Assembly: GCA_050998805.1 (NCBI GenBank) | Contig: JBPCPV010000040.1 | Span: 10,367 to 74,366 of the forward strand | Reading direction: 5' to 3' | DNA: 64,000 nt | Origin: JAICKM01 sp050998805 | Lineage (GTDB): Bacteria > Chloroflexota > Chloroflexia > QHBQ01 > JAICKM01 | Part shown: positions 41,905 to 51,073 of the stretch, piece by piece | Layout of the letters: every line of letters begins with the position of its first letter | Position numbering within the stretch: the first letter of the stretch is position 1 | Program-made: the position numbers and the translations under genes | The notes under the pieces: generated by a model | The model's database searches: none | What the model saw: only the letters and a program-made list of their open reading frames with translations | What the model was told of the DNA's origin: nothing

Positions 41905-43638
41905 ATGCCCCAAGCACAAACGCTTATCCGCGGCTGGCGGATCCGGGCCGTATTAGTCGGCTTCCTGCTCGGCGTGAGCTACATCGGCTACCACCTGTTC
42001 CAAATCCAGGTGCTCGAGCAGCCCGCCATAGCAGCCCGCGCCGCCGACAACATCACCTGGACCAAGACAATACTGCCGAACCGCGGCCTGATCCGCGATG
42101 CGCGCGGCTTCCTGCTCGCTGGCGACGCCCTTTCCTCCGACCTCTCTCTCGACAAGTCGCATGTAGGCAGCTCCGACTTGCACACTATATCCGACCTGAT
42201 CGGCCCCGTCCTCGGCGAGGCCCCCGACGATCTTTACCAGCGTTTGCAGGGTTTGACCTTCACCAATGTGCTGCTCGCCCGCCGCCTCGACGCGGATACC
42301 GTTGCCCGTGTGCTGCAACTCCGCGAAACCTGGAAGCTGCTCTACAACACCACTAGTCTAACCCCGGAGCCGCGCCGCGATTACCCCAACGGCAACTTCG
42401 CCTCCCACCTGCTCGGCTTCACCGACTATGACAACCGGGGCCAGTACGGCGTAGAGCAGTTCTACGACGACATGGTAGCCGGCCTGCCCGGCTCGGTGGC
42501 TGGCGAACACGACCCGAACGGCTACACGCTGCCGATGGAGGATCCCCTCCGCAAGGCCGCTGTGGACGGCGCAGACCTCGACCTCACGCTCGACAGCGCC
42601 GTGCAGTACATGGCCGAGCGCGAACTCGACAACTCGCTGAAGATCACCGGCGCGGCCAAGGGCATGATCCTGATCATGGACCCGCATACCGGCGCGATTA
42701 TCGCGCTGGCTACTTCGCCGCGCTTCGACCCGAACCATTTCACGCAGGTCACGGACTGGAGCATCTTCAAGGATCCGGCGGTCACCGACGTATACGAGCC
42801 TGGGTCCACCTTCAAGGTCTTGACGATGGCCTCAGCGATCGACGGTGGAGCGGTGACGCCCGACACGACCTTCTACTGCACCGGCTCGATCAACGCCTAC
42901 GGCTGGACGATCCACAACAGCACATCCACCGCCTACGGCATCGAGTCGATGCGCCAGGGTCTCGCGCGCTCGGACAACATCGCACTCGATTTCGCGGCCA
43001 CCAGCCTCGGAGAGAAGAAGTTCTACCAGTACATCCAAAACTTCGGCATCGGCAAGCCGACCGGGGTTGACCTCAAAGGCGAGGTCAACGGCCTGCTCCA
43101 CCTGCCCGGCGAGGACAGCTACAGCCCGATCAACCTCTACACCAACGCCTTCGGCCAGGGCCTCGCGGTAACGCCGATCCAGCTTGTCACCGCGATCTCA
43201 GCGGTCGCCAACGGCGGCAACCTAATGAAGCCCTATGTCGTCTCCCGCATTTCCCGCAACGGGCAGGTGTTGCAGGAGAACAAGCCGACCGTGGTGCGCC
43301 GCGTGATCAGCGAGAGCACCTCCCAGCAGGTGCGGGATATGATGGTCTGGGCGGTGGACACGACGACGGCGGGCCATCTGGCTAAGGTGCCCGGCTACAA
43401 GACGGCGACCAAGACAGGCACCGCGCAGATCCCCGGCGCACACGGCTACGACGCGCCCGGCACCATCGCCTCAGTTGTCGGCTTTGCCCCTGCGGATAAC
43501 CCGAAGTTCGTGATGCTGATCCGCCTCGACAACCCACAGACCAGCATCTGGGGCGGCGAGACTGCTTCCCCGGCGTTTGGCCGGTTGGCCACACAGCTTT
43601 TTCAGTACTGGAAGATACCGCCCGACGAGCCTAAGTAG
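41905..43638 (+). CDS. ftsI: Peptidoglycan transpeptidase FtsI/PBP2-type (class B PBP)
   Basis: 577 residues from ATG 41905 (GGGGAGGTGAC upstream), 4 nt after ftsL. An N-terminal membrane helix (about 13-30) and pedestal domain are followed by a transpeptidase with active Ser301 in the SXXK box (STFK), the SxN box as SDN (ARSDNIALDF), and KTG as TKTGTAQI (Lys503). It cross-links septal peptidoglycan together with FtsW. No PASTA domain is present, unlike many Gram-positive homologues. Confidence 0.93.
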   Translation: MPQAQTLIRGWRIRAVLVGFLLGVSYIGYHLFQIQVLEQPAIAARAADNITWTKTILPNRGLIRDARGFLLAGDALSSDLSLDKSHVGSSDLHTISDLIGPVLGEAPDDLYQRLQGLTFTNVLLARRLDADTVARVLQLRETWKLLYNTTSLTPEPRRDYPNGNFASHLLGFTDYDNRGQYGVEQFYDDMVAGLPGSVAGEHDPNGYTLPMEDPLRKAAVDGADLDLTLDSAVQYMAERELDNSLKITGAAKGMILIMDPHTGAIIALATSPRFDPNHFTQVTDWSIFKDPAVTDVYEPGSTFKVLTMASAIDGGAVTPDTTFYCTGSINAYGWTIHNSTSTAYGIESMRQGLARSDNIALDFAATSLGEKKFYQYIQNFGIGKPTGVDLKGEVNGLLHLPGEDSYSPINLYTNAFGQGLAVTPIQLVTAISAVANGGNLMKPYVVSRISRNGQVLQENKPTVVRRVISESTSQQVRDMMVWAVDTTTAGHLAKVPGYKTATKTGTAQIPGAHGYDAPGTIASVVGFAPADNPKFVMLIRLDNPQTSIWGGETASPAFGRLATQLFQYWKIPPDEPK

Positions 43639-43689
43639 GAGACGGGTGTCGGGTGGTAGAACTTGCATGTTGGCTAGGCAAGGATAGTG

Positions 43690-45084
43690 ATGTACAAGCT
43701 CGAAGATATATTGGCAGGCACAGGCGGCACGCCGGCACCCGACTACCCGGGGTCCGGCGCGCTTGTCTTGCGCGACGTGGCGATCGACTCTCGCAAGGCT
43801 GTGCCGGGGTCGCTTTTTGTCGCCCTGCCGGGCAGCGCCGCCGACGGCCACCAGTTCATCGCCGACGCAATCGGCCACGGCGCGATAGCCGTGCTTGCCC
43901 GCTCCGATTGGCAGCCGGCCGCGCCGCTCGGCCCCGACATCGCTGTGGTGCGCGTACCCGACACGCTCAAAGGGCTGCAATCTTTGGCGACATGGTGGCG
44001 GAGCCGCTTCCCGAACCTCAAGGTGATCGGCATCACCGGCAGCATCGGCAAGACCAGCACGAAGGAGTACACCGCGGCAGTCCTGGCGACCCACTTCCGG
44101 GTCTTCCGCAGCGAGGGCAACTACAACAGCGAGACCGGCCTGCCGTTGAGCGTCCTCGGCCTCTGCCCAGAACACGAGGTCGCGGTCTTCGAAATGGGCG
44201 GCGGCGCATACATGGGCGAACTTAGCCACCTGGCCTCCATAGCCCAGCCGCAGGTCGGCGTGATCACCAACGTAAGCCACTCCCACCTGGCAAGCATGGG
44301 CACGCTCGAAAACCTGGCCGTCCACAAGGCCGAACTCGTGAGGGCACTGCCCGAATCCGGAGTAGCGGTGTTGAACTACGACGACGAGCGGGTGCGCGCG
44401 ATGGCCGCCCAGACGCAGGCGCGGGTGCTGACTTACGGCCTGGACCCGGCGTCTTATATATGGGCCGACGAGATCGAGAGCGAGGGGATCGGTGGGCTGC
44501 AATGCACCCTCCACCACGGCAGTGAGGCCCTCCACTTGCGTTTGCCGCTGCTGGGTCTGCATAGCGTGCATACCGCGCTGCGGGCGGCGGCGGCCTGCGA
44601 GGCCGTCGGCATGAACTGGAAGGACATAATCATCGGCTTGCAGACCGGCGAGGCACAGCAATTGCGCCTGCTCGTCGTGCAGGGGATCAACGACTTGACG
44701 ATCATTGACGACAGCTACAACGCGAACCCGGCTTCTACCCTGGCCGCGCTCAACCTGCTGCTCGAAATGCCGAAGCCCCATGTCGCGGTGCTCGGAGATA
44801 TGCTCGAACTCGGCGAGTACGAAGAAGAAGGGCACATCAAAGTCGCGCGTCGGGCCATCGAAGTAGCCGACCAGCTGGTGGCCGTCGGCAACCTCGGCAG
44901 GCTGATAGGCGAGGAGGCGTTGCGCTGCGGCATGGCCCCGGATCATGTCTTCTTCGCGCTGACCAACGACCAAGCGATTGACTACCTGCGCCGGCAGGCT
45001 GTGCCGGGATCGTTTGTGCTGATCAAAGGCTCTCACGGGATGCGGATGGAAGAGATAGTCGAAGGGTTGCGAGCGCCCACATGA
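43690..45084 (+). CDS. murF: UDP-MurNAc-tripeptide:D-Ala-D-Ala ligase
   Basis: 464 residues. Adds D-Ala-D-Ala to the UDP-MurNAc-tripeptide. Three Mur-ligase domains: N-terminal UDP-binding (DSRKAVPGSLFVALPG), ATPase with ITGSIGKTSTKE (P-loop) and the later ITNVSHSHL, and a C-terminal domain with DDSYNANPASTLAAL. ATG 43690 is preferred over the adjacent GTG. The murE gene that usually stands just upstream is absent here. The stop overlaps mraY. Confidence 0.95.
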   Translation: MYKLEDILAGTGGTPAPDYPGSGALVLRDVAIDSRKAVPGSLFVALPGSAADGHQFIADAIGHGAIAVLARSDWQPAAPLGPDIAVVRVPDTLKGLQSLATWWRSRFPNLKVIGITGSIGKTSTKEYTAAVLATHFRVFRSEGNYNSETGLPLSVLGLCPEHEVAVFEMGGGAYMGELSHLASIAQPQVGVITNVSHSHLASMGTLENLAVHKAELVRALPESGVAVLNYDDERVRAMAAQTQARVLTYGLDPASYIWADEIESEGIGGLQCTLHHGSEALHLRLPLLGLHSVHTALRAAAACEAVGMNWKDIIIGLQTGEAQQLRLLVVQGINDLTIIDDSYNANPASTLAALNLLLEMPKPHVAVLGDMLELGEYEEEGHIKVARRAIEVADQLVAVGNLGRLIGEEALRCGMAPDHVFFALTNDQAIDYLRRQAVPGSFVLIKGSHGMRMEEIVEGLRAPT

Positions 45085-46127
45085 TGAGCTTTTTCATCGG
45101 CTTGATGTATCAGGTGCGGCCCGACGAGCCGACCGACTTCGGGCGCTATTTCATGATCCGTGCGCTCGCCCTCGGCGGCATCGCCTTCGTGATAGGGCTA
45201 GTCCTCGGTCGCCCGATTATCACCCAGCTACGCAACCATCGGATCGGCAAGCAGATACGCATTGACGGCCCCCAGTCGCACATGGTGAAGATGGGCACGC
45301 CGACGATGGGCGGGATCATCTTCCTACTGACTGTGCTTCTCAGCATCGCGTTCGACGTGCCGGATCATCTCTCGCTGTTACTGCCGATCGGCATCATCTT
45401 CTCCTGCGGCATACTCGGCGCGGTGGACGACCGCCTGAGCATCATCGGCGGCAAGAAGCGCGAGGGCATGGCCGCCCGCTTCAAGATGCTCTGGCTGCTG
45501 GTGATCGCCTCCATCTCGGCATGGCTGCTCTATTCGCCGCAGCAGGGACTTGGCCTGCATCGAATCTACATCCCGTTCTCCGGTAGCCTCCACGGCAGCG
45601 ACATCGGCTTATGGTACATCCCGATAGCGATCATTGTCATCGCCGGCACCGCGAACGCAGTCAACCTCAGCGACGGTCTCGACACCCTCGCCGGAGGCAT
45701 GGCCGCTATGTCCTTCATCTCTTACGGCATAATCGCCTACCTGCAACGTCAGTTCCAGGTGCTGGACCTCTGCTTCGCCGTCGTCGGCGCGTTGCTGGCG
45801 TTTCTCTGGTACAACGCCCACCCCGCGCAGATCTTCATGGGCGACACCGGCTCGATCACGCTCGGCGCGCTCCTCGCGGTCTGCGCGTTTATGACCGGCC
45901 AGTGGCTCGTGCTGCCGGTGGTCGGCATGGTCTTCGTCGCCGTCTCGGCCTCGGTGATGCTACAGGTGCTCTATTTCAAGATGACCGGCGGTCGGCGCCT
46001 CTTCAAGATGGCCCCCTTGCAGCACCATTTTGAGCTGCTCGGCTGGTCCGAAACCCAGGTCGCCATGCGTTTCTGGCTTATAAGTATGCTGGGCGGTATG
46101 CTGGGCGTCGCCCTAGCCCTCTCCTGA
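45081..46127 (+). CDS. mraY: Phospho-MurNAc-pentapeptide translocase
   Basis: 348 residues, about ten transmembrane helices. Transfers phospho-MurNAc-pentapeptide to undecaprenyl phosphate to make lipid I. Visible hallmarks: HMVKMGTPTMGGI, GAVDDRLSIIGGKKREGMAAR, the catalytic NAVNLSDGLDTLAGG, FMGDTGSITLG and PLQHHFELLGWSE. It overlaps the murF stop by 4 nt (ATGA). Confidence 0.97.
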   Translation: MMSFFIGLMYQVRPDEPTDFGRYFMIRALALGGIAFVIGLVLGRPIITQLRNHRIGKQIRIDGPQSHMVKMGTPTMGGIIFLLTVLLSIAFDVPDHLSLLLPIGIIFSCGILGAVDDRLSIIGGKKREGMAARFKMLWLLVIASISAWLLYSPQQGLGLHRIYIPFSGSLHGSDIGLWYIPIAIIVIAGTANAVNLSDGLDTLAGGMAAMSFISYGIIAYLQRQFQVLDLCFAVVGALLAFLWYNAHPAQIFMGDTGSITLGALLAVCAFMTGQWLVLPVVGMVFVAVSASVMLQVLYFKMTGGRRLFKMAPLQHHFELLGWSETQVAMRFWLISMLGGMLGVALALS

Positions 46128-46191
46128 CGAGTTTTGAGGTTTGAGTTTTGAGTTATGAATGTTAACCACTGACCACTGACCACTGACCACT
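46128..46191. repeat. Heptamer arrays GAGTTTT and TGACCAC before murD
   Basis: GAGTTTT/GAGGTTT/GAGTTAT units (about 46131-46159) then TGACCAC three times (about 46167-46189) run right up to the murD ATG. They replace any Shine-Dalgarno. Confidence 0.85.
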
Positions 46192-47601
46192 ATGCTGGAC
46201 CTGCATGACAAGCGAATACTCGTTCTCGGCCTCGGTGTACACGGCGGCGGGCTTGGGGTGGCGCGCTTCATGGTGGAGCGGGGCGCACAGGTGCTCGTGA
46301 CCGATATGAAAGATGCCTCGGCCCTGGGGGAGAGCCTGAGCGCGCTCGCGGGGCTGCCTATCGGCTACACGCTCGGCGAGCACCGGCGGGCAGATTTCGA
46401 GTGGGCTGACATGATAGTGCGGAACCCGGCTGTGCCCCGCGAGTCGCCCTGGCTTGAGCTCGCGCGGCGGCTCGGCAAGCCGGTGGTCATGGAGTTGGGT
46501 CTGTTCGCCGCCCTCTGCTCTGGCCCGATCATCGGCATCACCGGCACGAAAGGCAAGACGACTACCGCGACCTGGACTTGGGAGATGGTCCGCCGCGCCT
46601 ACCCAGATACCGTGCTGGCCGGCAACTTGCGTGTGTCGGCTCTGGAGCAGCTGCCGCGCATCGGGCCAAAGACCCGCGTAGTGCTCGAGATGTCGAGTTG
46701 GCAGCTGGAGGGCACCGACGAAACCGGCTGGTCGCCGCCGCTCGCCGCGATCACCAACCTTTCGCCCGACCACCTGAACCGCTACCGCGACATGGACGAT
46801 TATGCGGAGGCGAAGTTCGCCGCCATTCGCCACCAGGCCGCCACCGACACCGCCGTGCTCAACGCCGACGACCCGCGCGTGAGCGCCTTCGCCGAGCGCG
46901 CGCCGGGCCGCGTCCTCTGGTTCGGCTGGCAGGGGATGGGATATAAAGGCCAGGGCGCGGGAGTCTTTTGGGAGGGCGATAGCCTCGTCTGGTATCCGAG
47001 AGAGGATGAGGGCATCGTGCTGGTTTCGGTAAAAGAGCTACGGGTGCCGGGGACGCACAACCGGCTGAACGGATGCTGCGCGGCGCAACTCGCGCTGGCT
47101 GCCGGTGTGCCGGTGGACGATGTGCGGGACGGGCTGCGCGCCTTCCGGGGTGTGGCCGACCGGCTCGAGCGGACAGCAACCGTGGACGGGGTGGAGTTCT
47201 ACAACGACACGACCGCGACTGCGCCTGCGGCCACCCTGGCCGCGCTCGACGCGCTCCCCAACCCCCTGATCCTGATCGCCGGAGGGGCCGATAAGCGGTT
47301 GGACTTCAGCGAATTGGCACCAATCGTCGCGGCGCGTTGCCGTGGCGTGGTGCTGCTCGAAGGTACGGCGACGCCTGCGCTGACGGGCGCGCTCACAGAT
47401 GCCGGGGCCTCCATACTCGGCCGCGAGGACGATTTTGAGAGCGCGGTGAGGCTGGCGTTCGCCTCGGCAGAGCCGGGAGACGCCGTGTTGCTCTCCCCGG
47501 CGTGCGCGTCCTTCGGTATGTTCGCCAACGAGTTCGACCGTGGAGCGCAGTTCCGCCATATCGTTGAAAAGCTCGCTGAAGAAAAGAGAGGTGCCGCATG
47601 A
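46192..47601 (+). CDS. murD: UDP-MurNAc-L-alanine:D-glutamate ligase
   Basis: 469 residues. Adds D-Glu to UDP-MurNAc-L-Ala. N-terminal Rossmann LVLGLGVHGGG, P-loop GITGTKGKTTTATW, LEMSSWQLEG, and NLSPDHLNRY, followed by the C-terminal FYNDTTATAPAAT. The start codon directly follows a TGACCAC heptamer array and has no ribosome site, so expression may depend on an unusual initiation. It ends with a 4-nt overlap with ftsW. Confidence 0.95.
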   Translation: MLDLHDKRILVLGLGVHGGGLGVARFMVERGAQVLVTDMKDASALGESLSALAGLPIGYTLGEHRRADFEWADMIVRNPAVPRESPWLELARRLGKPVVMELGLFAALCSGPIIGITGTKGKTTTATWTWEMVRRAYPDTVLAGNLRVSALEQLPRIGPKTRVVLEMSSWQLEGTDETGWSPPLAAITNLSPDHLNRYRDMDDYAEAKFAAIRHQAATDTAVLNADDPRVSAFAERAPGRVLWFGWQGMGYKGQGAGVFWEGDSLVWYPREDEGIVLVSVKELRVPGTHNRLNGCCAAQLALAAGVPVDDVRDGLRAFRGVADRLERTATVDGVEFYNDTTATAPAATLAALDALPNPLILIAGGADKRLDFSELAPIVAARCRGVVLLEGTATPALTGALTDAGASILGREDDFESAVRLAFASAEPGDAVLLSPACASFGMFANEFDRGAQFRHIVEKLAEEKRGAA

Positions 47602-48884
47602 GCGCACTATCTCGTGACCGGGGGGCGGCGCGTGGAGGCGCGGCCAACCGCCTGCTCGCCTTCGACACAAACCTCCGCCGCCGTCCCGATTACTGGATAC
47701 TCGCCGCCGTAATCGGCCTCTGCCTGATCGGCCTGGTCATGGTCTATTCGGCGTCTTATGCCGCCGTGCTGTCGGACCCCAAGCTGGCCTCGAACCCCGC
47801 TGCCTTCGCTCTGAGGCATCTCCAGAGCCTCCTCCTCGGCTGCGTTTTCTTGGTGATTTTCACCGTGGTGCCGTACCCCTTCTGGCGGCGGATCTCGGTG
47901 CCCGCGATGGCCTTCACTTTGCTGCTGCTCGCCTTCGTGCTCTTCGCTCCGGCCTCTCTCAGCCCAGACCTGAACGGCGCGCACAGGTGGCTTGCGCTCG
48001 GCATCTCGTTTCAGCCGAGCGAACTCTGCAAGCTGGTGCTTGTGCTCTACCTGGCTGACTGGCTCTCGCAGAAGGGCCGGCGCGTCCGCAACCTGACATA
48101 CGGGCTTATCCCTTTCGGCATCGTGATGGGCGTCGTCGCCTTCCTGGTCATACGCGAGCCCGACATGGGCACGACGATTGTGCTGCTCGTGATCGGCGTG
48201 ACCATCTTCTTCATCGCCGGCGCGCACCTGATCCACTTCCTGGCAAGCATGGTAATGGGCGGGAGCGTCTTCGTACTGCTGGTTTTCGCCGAGTCCTACC
48301 GGGGCAGCCGCGTGACCGCCTTCCTCCACCCCGAGCTTGACCCCACCGGCGTCGGCTACCACATCATTCAGTCGCAGATGGCGCTCGGCTCCGGCGGCAT
48401 CTTCGGACAGGGGCTGGGAGCGGGCCGCCAGAAGTTCGGCTGGCTGCCCGAGCAGTTCACCGACACGATCTTCTCGGTGATAGGCCAGGAGTGGGGGTTT
48501 TTGGGCGCGCTCGTGCTGCTCGCGCTTTTCGCGCTCTTCATTTTCCGGGGCACACGCACCGCCTTGCGCGCCCGTGACAGCTACGGCACCCTCATTGCCG
48601 TCGGCATCACGGCCTGGATCGGCGTGCAGGCCCTGATCAACATCGGCTCGGTCAGCAGCGCGATCCCCTTCACCGGGGTGACGCTGCCCTTCGTGAGCTT
48701 CGGCGGCTCCTCGCTGGCGGTAACAATGGCCGCCGTGGGGCTGCTGCTCAACATCTCGCGCTACTCGATAACCCCGCGCAGCGCACCGCCACAGCCCCCG
48801 CGCCGCCGTCGGTTCACCCCGCTCGCACGCCTCCGCCGCGCTCGGCCCCGCCCGACAGAGATTGAGGAGGCAGGCGTATGGTGA
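47598..48884 (+). CDS. ftsW: Peptidoglycan polymerase FtsW (SEDS family)
   Basis: 428 residues, ten transmembrane helices. SEDS glycosyltransferase that polymerises lipid II with its partner FtsI. Motifs: NGAHRWLALGISFQPSELCK, REPDMGTT, and GVTLPFVSFGGSSL. An Arg/Pro-rich cytoplasmic tail follows (about 390-415). It overlaps the downstream small membrane protein gene by 7 nt. Confidence 0.94.
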   Translation: MSALSRDRGAARGGAANRLLAFDTNLRRRPDYWILAAVIGLCLIGLVMVYSASYAAVLSDPKLASNPAAFALRHLQSLLLGCVFLVIFTVVPYPFWRRISVPAMAFTLLLLAFVLFAPASLSPDLNGAHRWLALGISFQPSELCKLVLVLYLADWLSQKGRRVRNLTYGLIPFGIVMGVVAFLVIREPDMGTTIVLLVIGVTIFFIAGAHLIHFLASMVMGGSVFVLLVFAESYRGSRVTAFLHPELDPTGVGYHIIQSQMALGSGGIFGQGLGAGRQKFGWLPEQFTDTIFSVIGQEWGFLGALVLLALFALFIFRGTRTALRARDSYGTLIAVGITAWIGVQALINIGSVSSAIPFTGVTLPFVSFGGSSLAVTMAAVGLLLNISRYSITPRSAPPQPPRRRRFTPLARLRRARPRPTEIEEAGVW

Positions 48885-49510
48885 TCAATCTCGATTGGTT
48901 GTTGGTCGAAGCCGCCTTCGTCGTCGCAACCGCGCTCCTCGGATTCATCATCGGCTGGAAGTATATGGCGATCTGGACCGTCGGCGTATTCCTTTCGACG
49001 CTCGTCGCCGCGAAGATCGGCCCGAAACTCGAGCTGCTCCTGAACAAGCTGATAGCCGTGATCGCCCAGTTCCTCGGCATCGCCTTGAACGGAAACGAAA
49101 ACGCGCTCAAAGCGCCGTCCGTCGGCATCCCCGATAACATACTGCCCCTGGCGACGGCCGGCTTCTTCCTGTTCCTGGTGCTCTTCTCCTACTGGGTAGC
49201 CCGCAAGCTCGGCAACAACGTGGACGTTGGCATAGTCGGCAAGATCGTCGGCACGGTTTTCGGAGCACTCGGCGCGATCCTTGCCCTCAGCGAAATCTCG
49301 AGTTACTACCAGCAGTACGTAGCCAAAAGCGGGCGCGATCCGCTATCCGGTGCCATCAACCTCTCGGTGCCGAGCCTGGTCATTGATGTCGGTGGGCCGT
49401 CGGGCGCGACGAATTGGTCCAGTCTCGGCACACTGGCGATAGCTCTCTTCTTGTTGCTGCTGGTTGTCTACACAATCTGGCGCGTAGTCCGTAACGTCAT
49501 CTTCCACTGA
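48878..49510 (+). CDS. Polytopic membrane protein of unknown function in the murG position
   Basis: 210 residues that I do not recognise. About four hydrophobic helices (8-28, 33-48, 85-106, 185-203), plus an amphipathic region. The helix pattern with GFIIGWKYMAIWTVGVFLSTL and GKIVGTVFGALGAILALSEI loosely resembles CvpA-type proteins, but the match is weak. It sits between ftsW and murC, where most dcw clusters carry murG, and overlaps ftsW by 7 nt, so it is surely co-expressed with division genes. It has no glycosyltransferase motif. Confidence 0.75.
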   Translation: MVINLDWLLVEAAFVVATALLGFIIGWKYMAIWTVGVFLSTLVAAKIGPKLELLLNKLIAVIAQFLGIALNGNENALKAPSVGIPDNILPLATAGFFLFLVLFSYWVARKLGNNVDVGIVGKIVGTVFGALGAILALSEISSYYQQYVAKSGRDPLSGAINLSVPSLVIDVGGPSGATNWSSLGTLAIALFLLLLVVYTIWRVVRNVIFH

Positions 49511-49515
49511 TCACT

Positions 49516-50916
49516 ATGGAACACTTGCACTTCATCGGAATAGGCGGGGCGGGCATGAGCGTGCTGGCGCACGCTATGCTCGACCGCGGCGCCGCCGTCA
49601 GCGGCTCAGATCGCAGCGACTCTGTCGCCCTCGACGGCCTGCGCGAGCGCGGCGTGTCGGTCACGGTTGGGCACAGAGCCGACAACCCTGACTTGGCGGC
49701 AGCCGACAGGGTTGTCGTCACTGGCGCGGTGCCGGAGGACAACCCCGAGCTGGCCGCAGCCCGCGCGTCCGGCAAGTCGATCCAGAAGCGCGCCGCCCTC
49801 CTCGGCGAGCTGATGGACTCGCGCACCGGCGTTGCCGTGGCCGGCACCCACGGCAAGACTACCACGACGGCGATGGTCGCCTGGATTTTGCGCGAAGCCG
49901 TGCGCGACCCTGCCTTTCTGGTCGGCGGTGTCCTCAGCGACCTCGGCACCGGCGGACACTGGGGCGGTGGATCCGAACTCGTCGCGGAGGCCGACGAGTA
50001 CGATGGCTCGTTCTGGGAGCTGCGGCCCCAGGTCGCCGTGATCACGAACATCGAAGCCGACCATCTTGACTATTACGCCGACCTCGACGCGATACGCGCC
50101 TCCTTCCGGCGCTTCGCCGACAACCTCCAGCCCGGCGGTACGCTGCTGCTCTGCGGCGACGATCCCGGCGCGCACGGCCTCTATGCCGATTTGGGAGTTG
50201 ATTGGCAGGCCGGTGTGGAGCCGGGCCGCAAGGCACTGCTTTACGGCACGGCACCGGGCTGCGATTGGCGGGCCGCCTCGGAGCGCCTGAATGAGGCTGG
50301 GGGCAGCGACTTCCTGGCCGTCTGTGGGGATCTGCCTCCGGCATCGGTCCGCCTGCTTCTCCCCGGCAGGCACAACGTACTGAACGCGCTCGCCGCCATC
50401 GGCGCGACACAGGCGCTCGGCGTAGAGCCTGGAGAGGCAGCCGCCGCGCTCGGCGGCTTCCACGGCACCTGGCGTCGCTTCCACGTCAAGGGCACGACCG
50501 CCTGCGGAGTGCTGGTCGTGGACGATTACGCCCACCACCCGACCGAGGTCGCGGCGACCCTCGCCGCAGCCCGCCGTCACCTGCCGGGCCGCCGCCTGGT
50601 CGTCGTCCACCAACCGCACACCTACAGCCGCACCCGCAGCTTCCTGGACGGCTTCGCCGCCGCCCTCTCCGATGCGGACGTAGCGATCATCTGCGCGATC
50701 TACCCGGCCCGCGAAACCGACACCCTCGGCGTCAGCGCGGAGCAGCTAGTGGCCCGCATCGAGGAGCTAGCGCCTGGGAGAGCGCACTATGCATCGGATC
50801 TGGAGGCCGCAGCCAAAATGGTGTGGCATCTGCTCCAACCGAACGACGTGCTGCTCACGCTCGGCGCGGGCGATGTCTGGCGCGTCGGAGACGCAGTTTT
50901 GAGTTTTGAGTTATGA
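49516..50916 (+). CDS. murC: UDP-MurNAc:L-alanine ligase
   Basis: 466 residues. First amino-acid ligase of peptidoglycan synthesis. N-terminal HFIGIGGAGMSVLAHAM, P-loop AGTHGKTTTTAMV, EADEYDGSF and NIEADHLDYY, and the C-terminal DDYAHHPTEV mark MurC. The last codons (LSFEL, stop) are formed by a GAGTTTT/GAGTTAT heptamer, so the natural C-terminus has been remodelled by repeat sequence. Confidence 0.95.
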   Translation: MEHLHFIGIGGAGMSVLAHAMLDRGAAVSGSDRSDSVALDGLRERGVSVTVGHRADNPDLAAADRVVVTGAVPEDNPELAAARASGKSIQKRAALLGELMDSRTGVAVAGTHGKTTTTAMVAWILREAVRDPAFLVGGVLSDLGTGGHWGGGSELVAEADEYDGSFWELRPQVAVITNIEADHLDYYADLDAIRASFRRFADNLQPGGTLLLCGDDPGAHGLYADLGVDWQAGVEPGRKALLYGTAPGCDWRAASERLNEAGGSDFLAVCGDLPPASVRLLLPGRHNVLNALAAIGATQALGVEPGEAAAALGGFHGTWRRFHVKGTTACGVLVVDDYAHHPTEVAATLAAARRHLPGRRLVVVHQPHTYSRTRSFLDGFAAALSDADVAIICAIYPARETDTLGVSAEQLVARIEELAPGRAHYASDLEAAAKMVWHLLQPNDVLLTLGAGDVWRVGDAVLSFEL

Positions 50917-50918
50917 AA
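50894..50918. repeat. GAGTTTT heptamer at the murC stop codon
   Basis: Two to three GAGTTTT/GAGTTAT units encode the final residues and the TGA of murC. The same unit lies upstream of murD. Confidence 0.7.
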
Positions 50919-50920
50919 GG

Positions 50921-50954
50921 CACTGTCATTCTGAGCGAAGCGAAGAATCTCGTC
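50921..50954. repeat. Dispersed repeat, copy 3 (inverted)
   Basis: Inverted copy of the ATTCTGAGC...GAAGAATCTC element, just after murC. Read in the murB frame it gives the artefact peptide SERSEESR. Confidence 0.8.
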
Positions 50955-50980
50955 TAAGGCGCGTGGGGAGGGAAGATGCC

Positions 50981-51014
50981 GGCCACGAATGGTGTCACGA
51001 ATACACGAATGGTG
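50981..51014. repeat. CACGAATACACGAATG repeat, copy 1
   Basis: CCACGAATGGTGTCACGAAT then ACACGAATGGTG. A 16-bp core, CACGAATACACGAATG, recurs at 60561-60576. Confidence 0.6.
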
Positions 51015-51044
51015 TGGGGCGACCGGAGGAGGCCGCTTCTAACC

Positions 51045-51073
51045 AGAGATTCTTCGCTGCGCTCAGAATGCCA
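51045..51073. repeat. Dispersed repeat, copy 4, overlapping the murB start
   Basis: The AGAATG at its end supplies the ATG (51068) most likely used by murB. Confidence 0.75.

Noticed and set aside
50906..51067. Open frame extending murB upstream
   Set aside because: It is composed of a dispersed repeat and CACGAAT repeats, with repeat-derived peptide and no MurB conservation.
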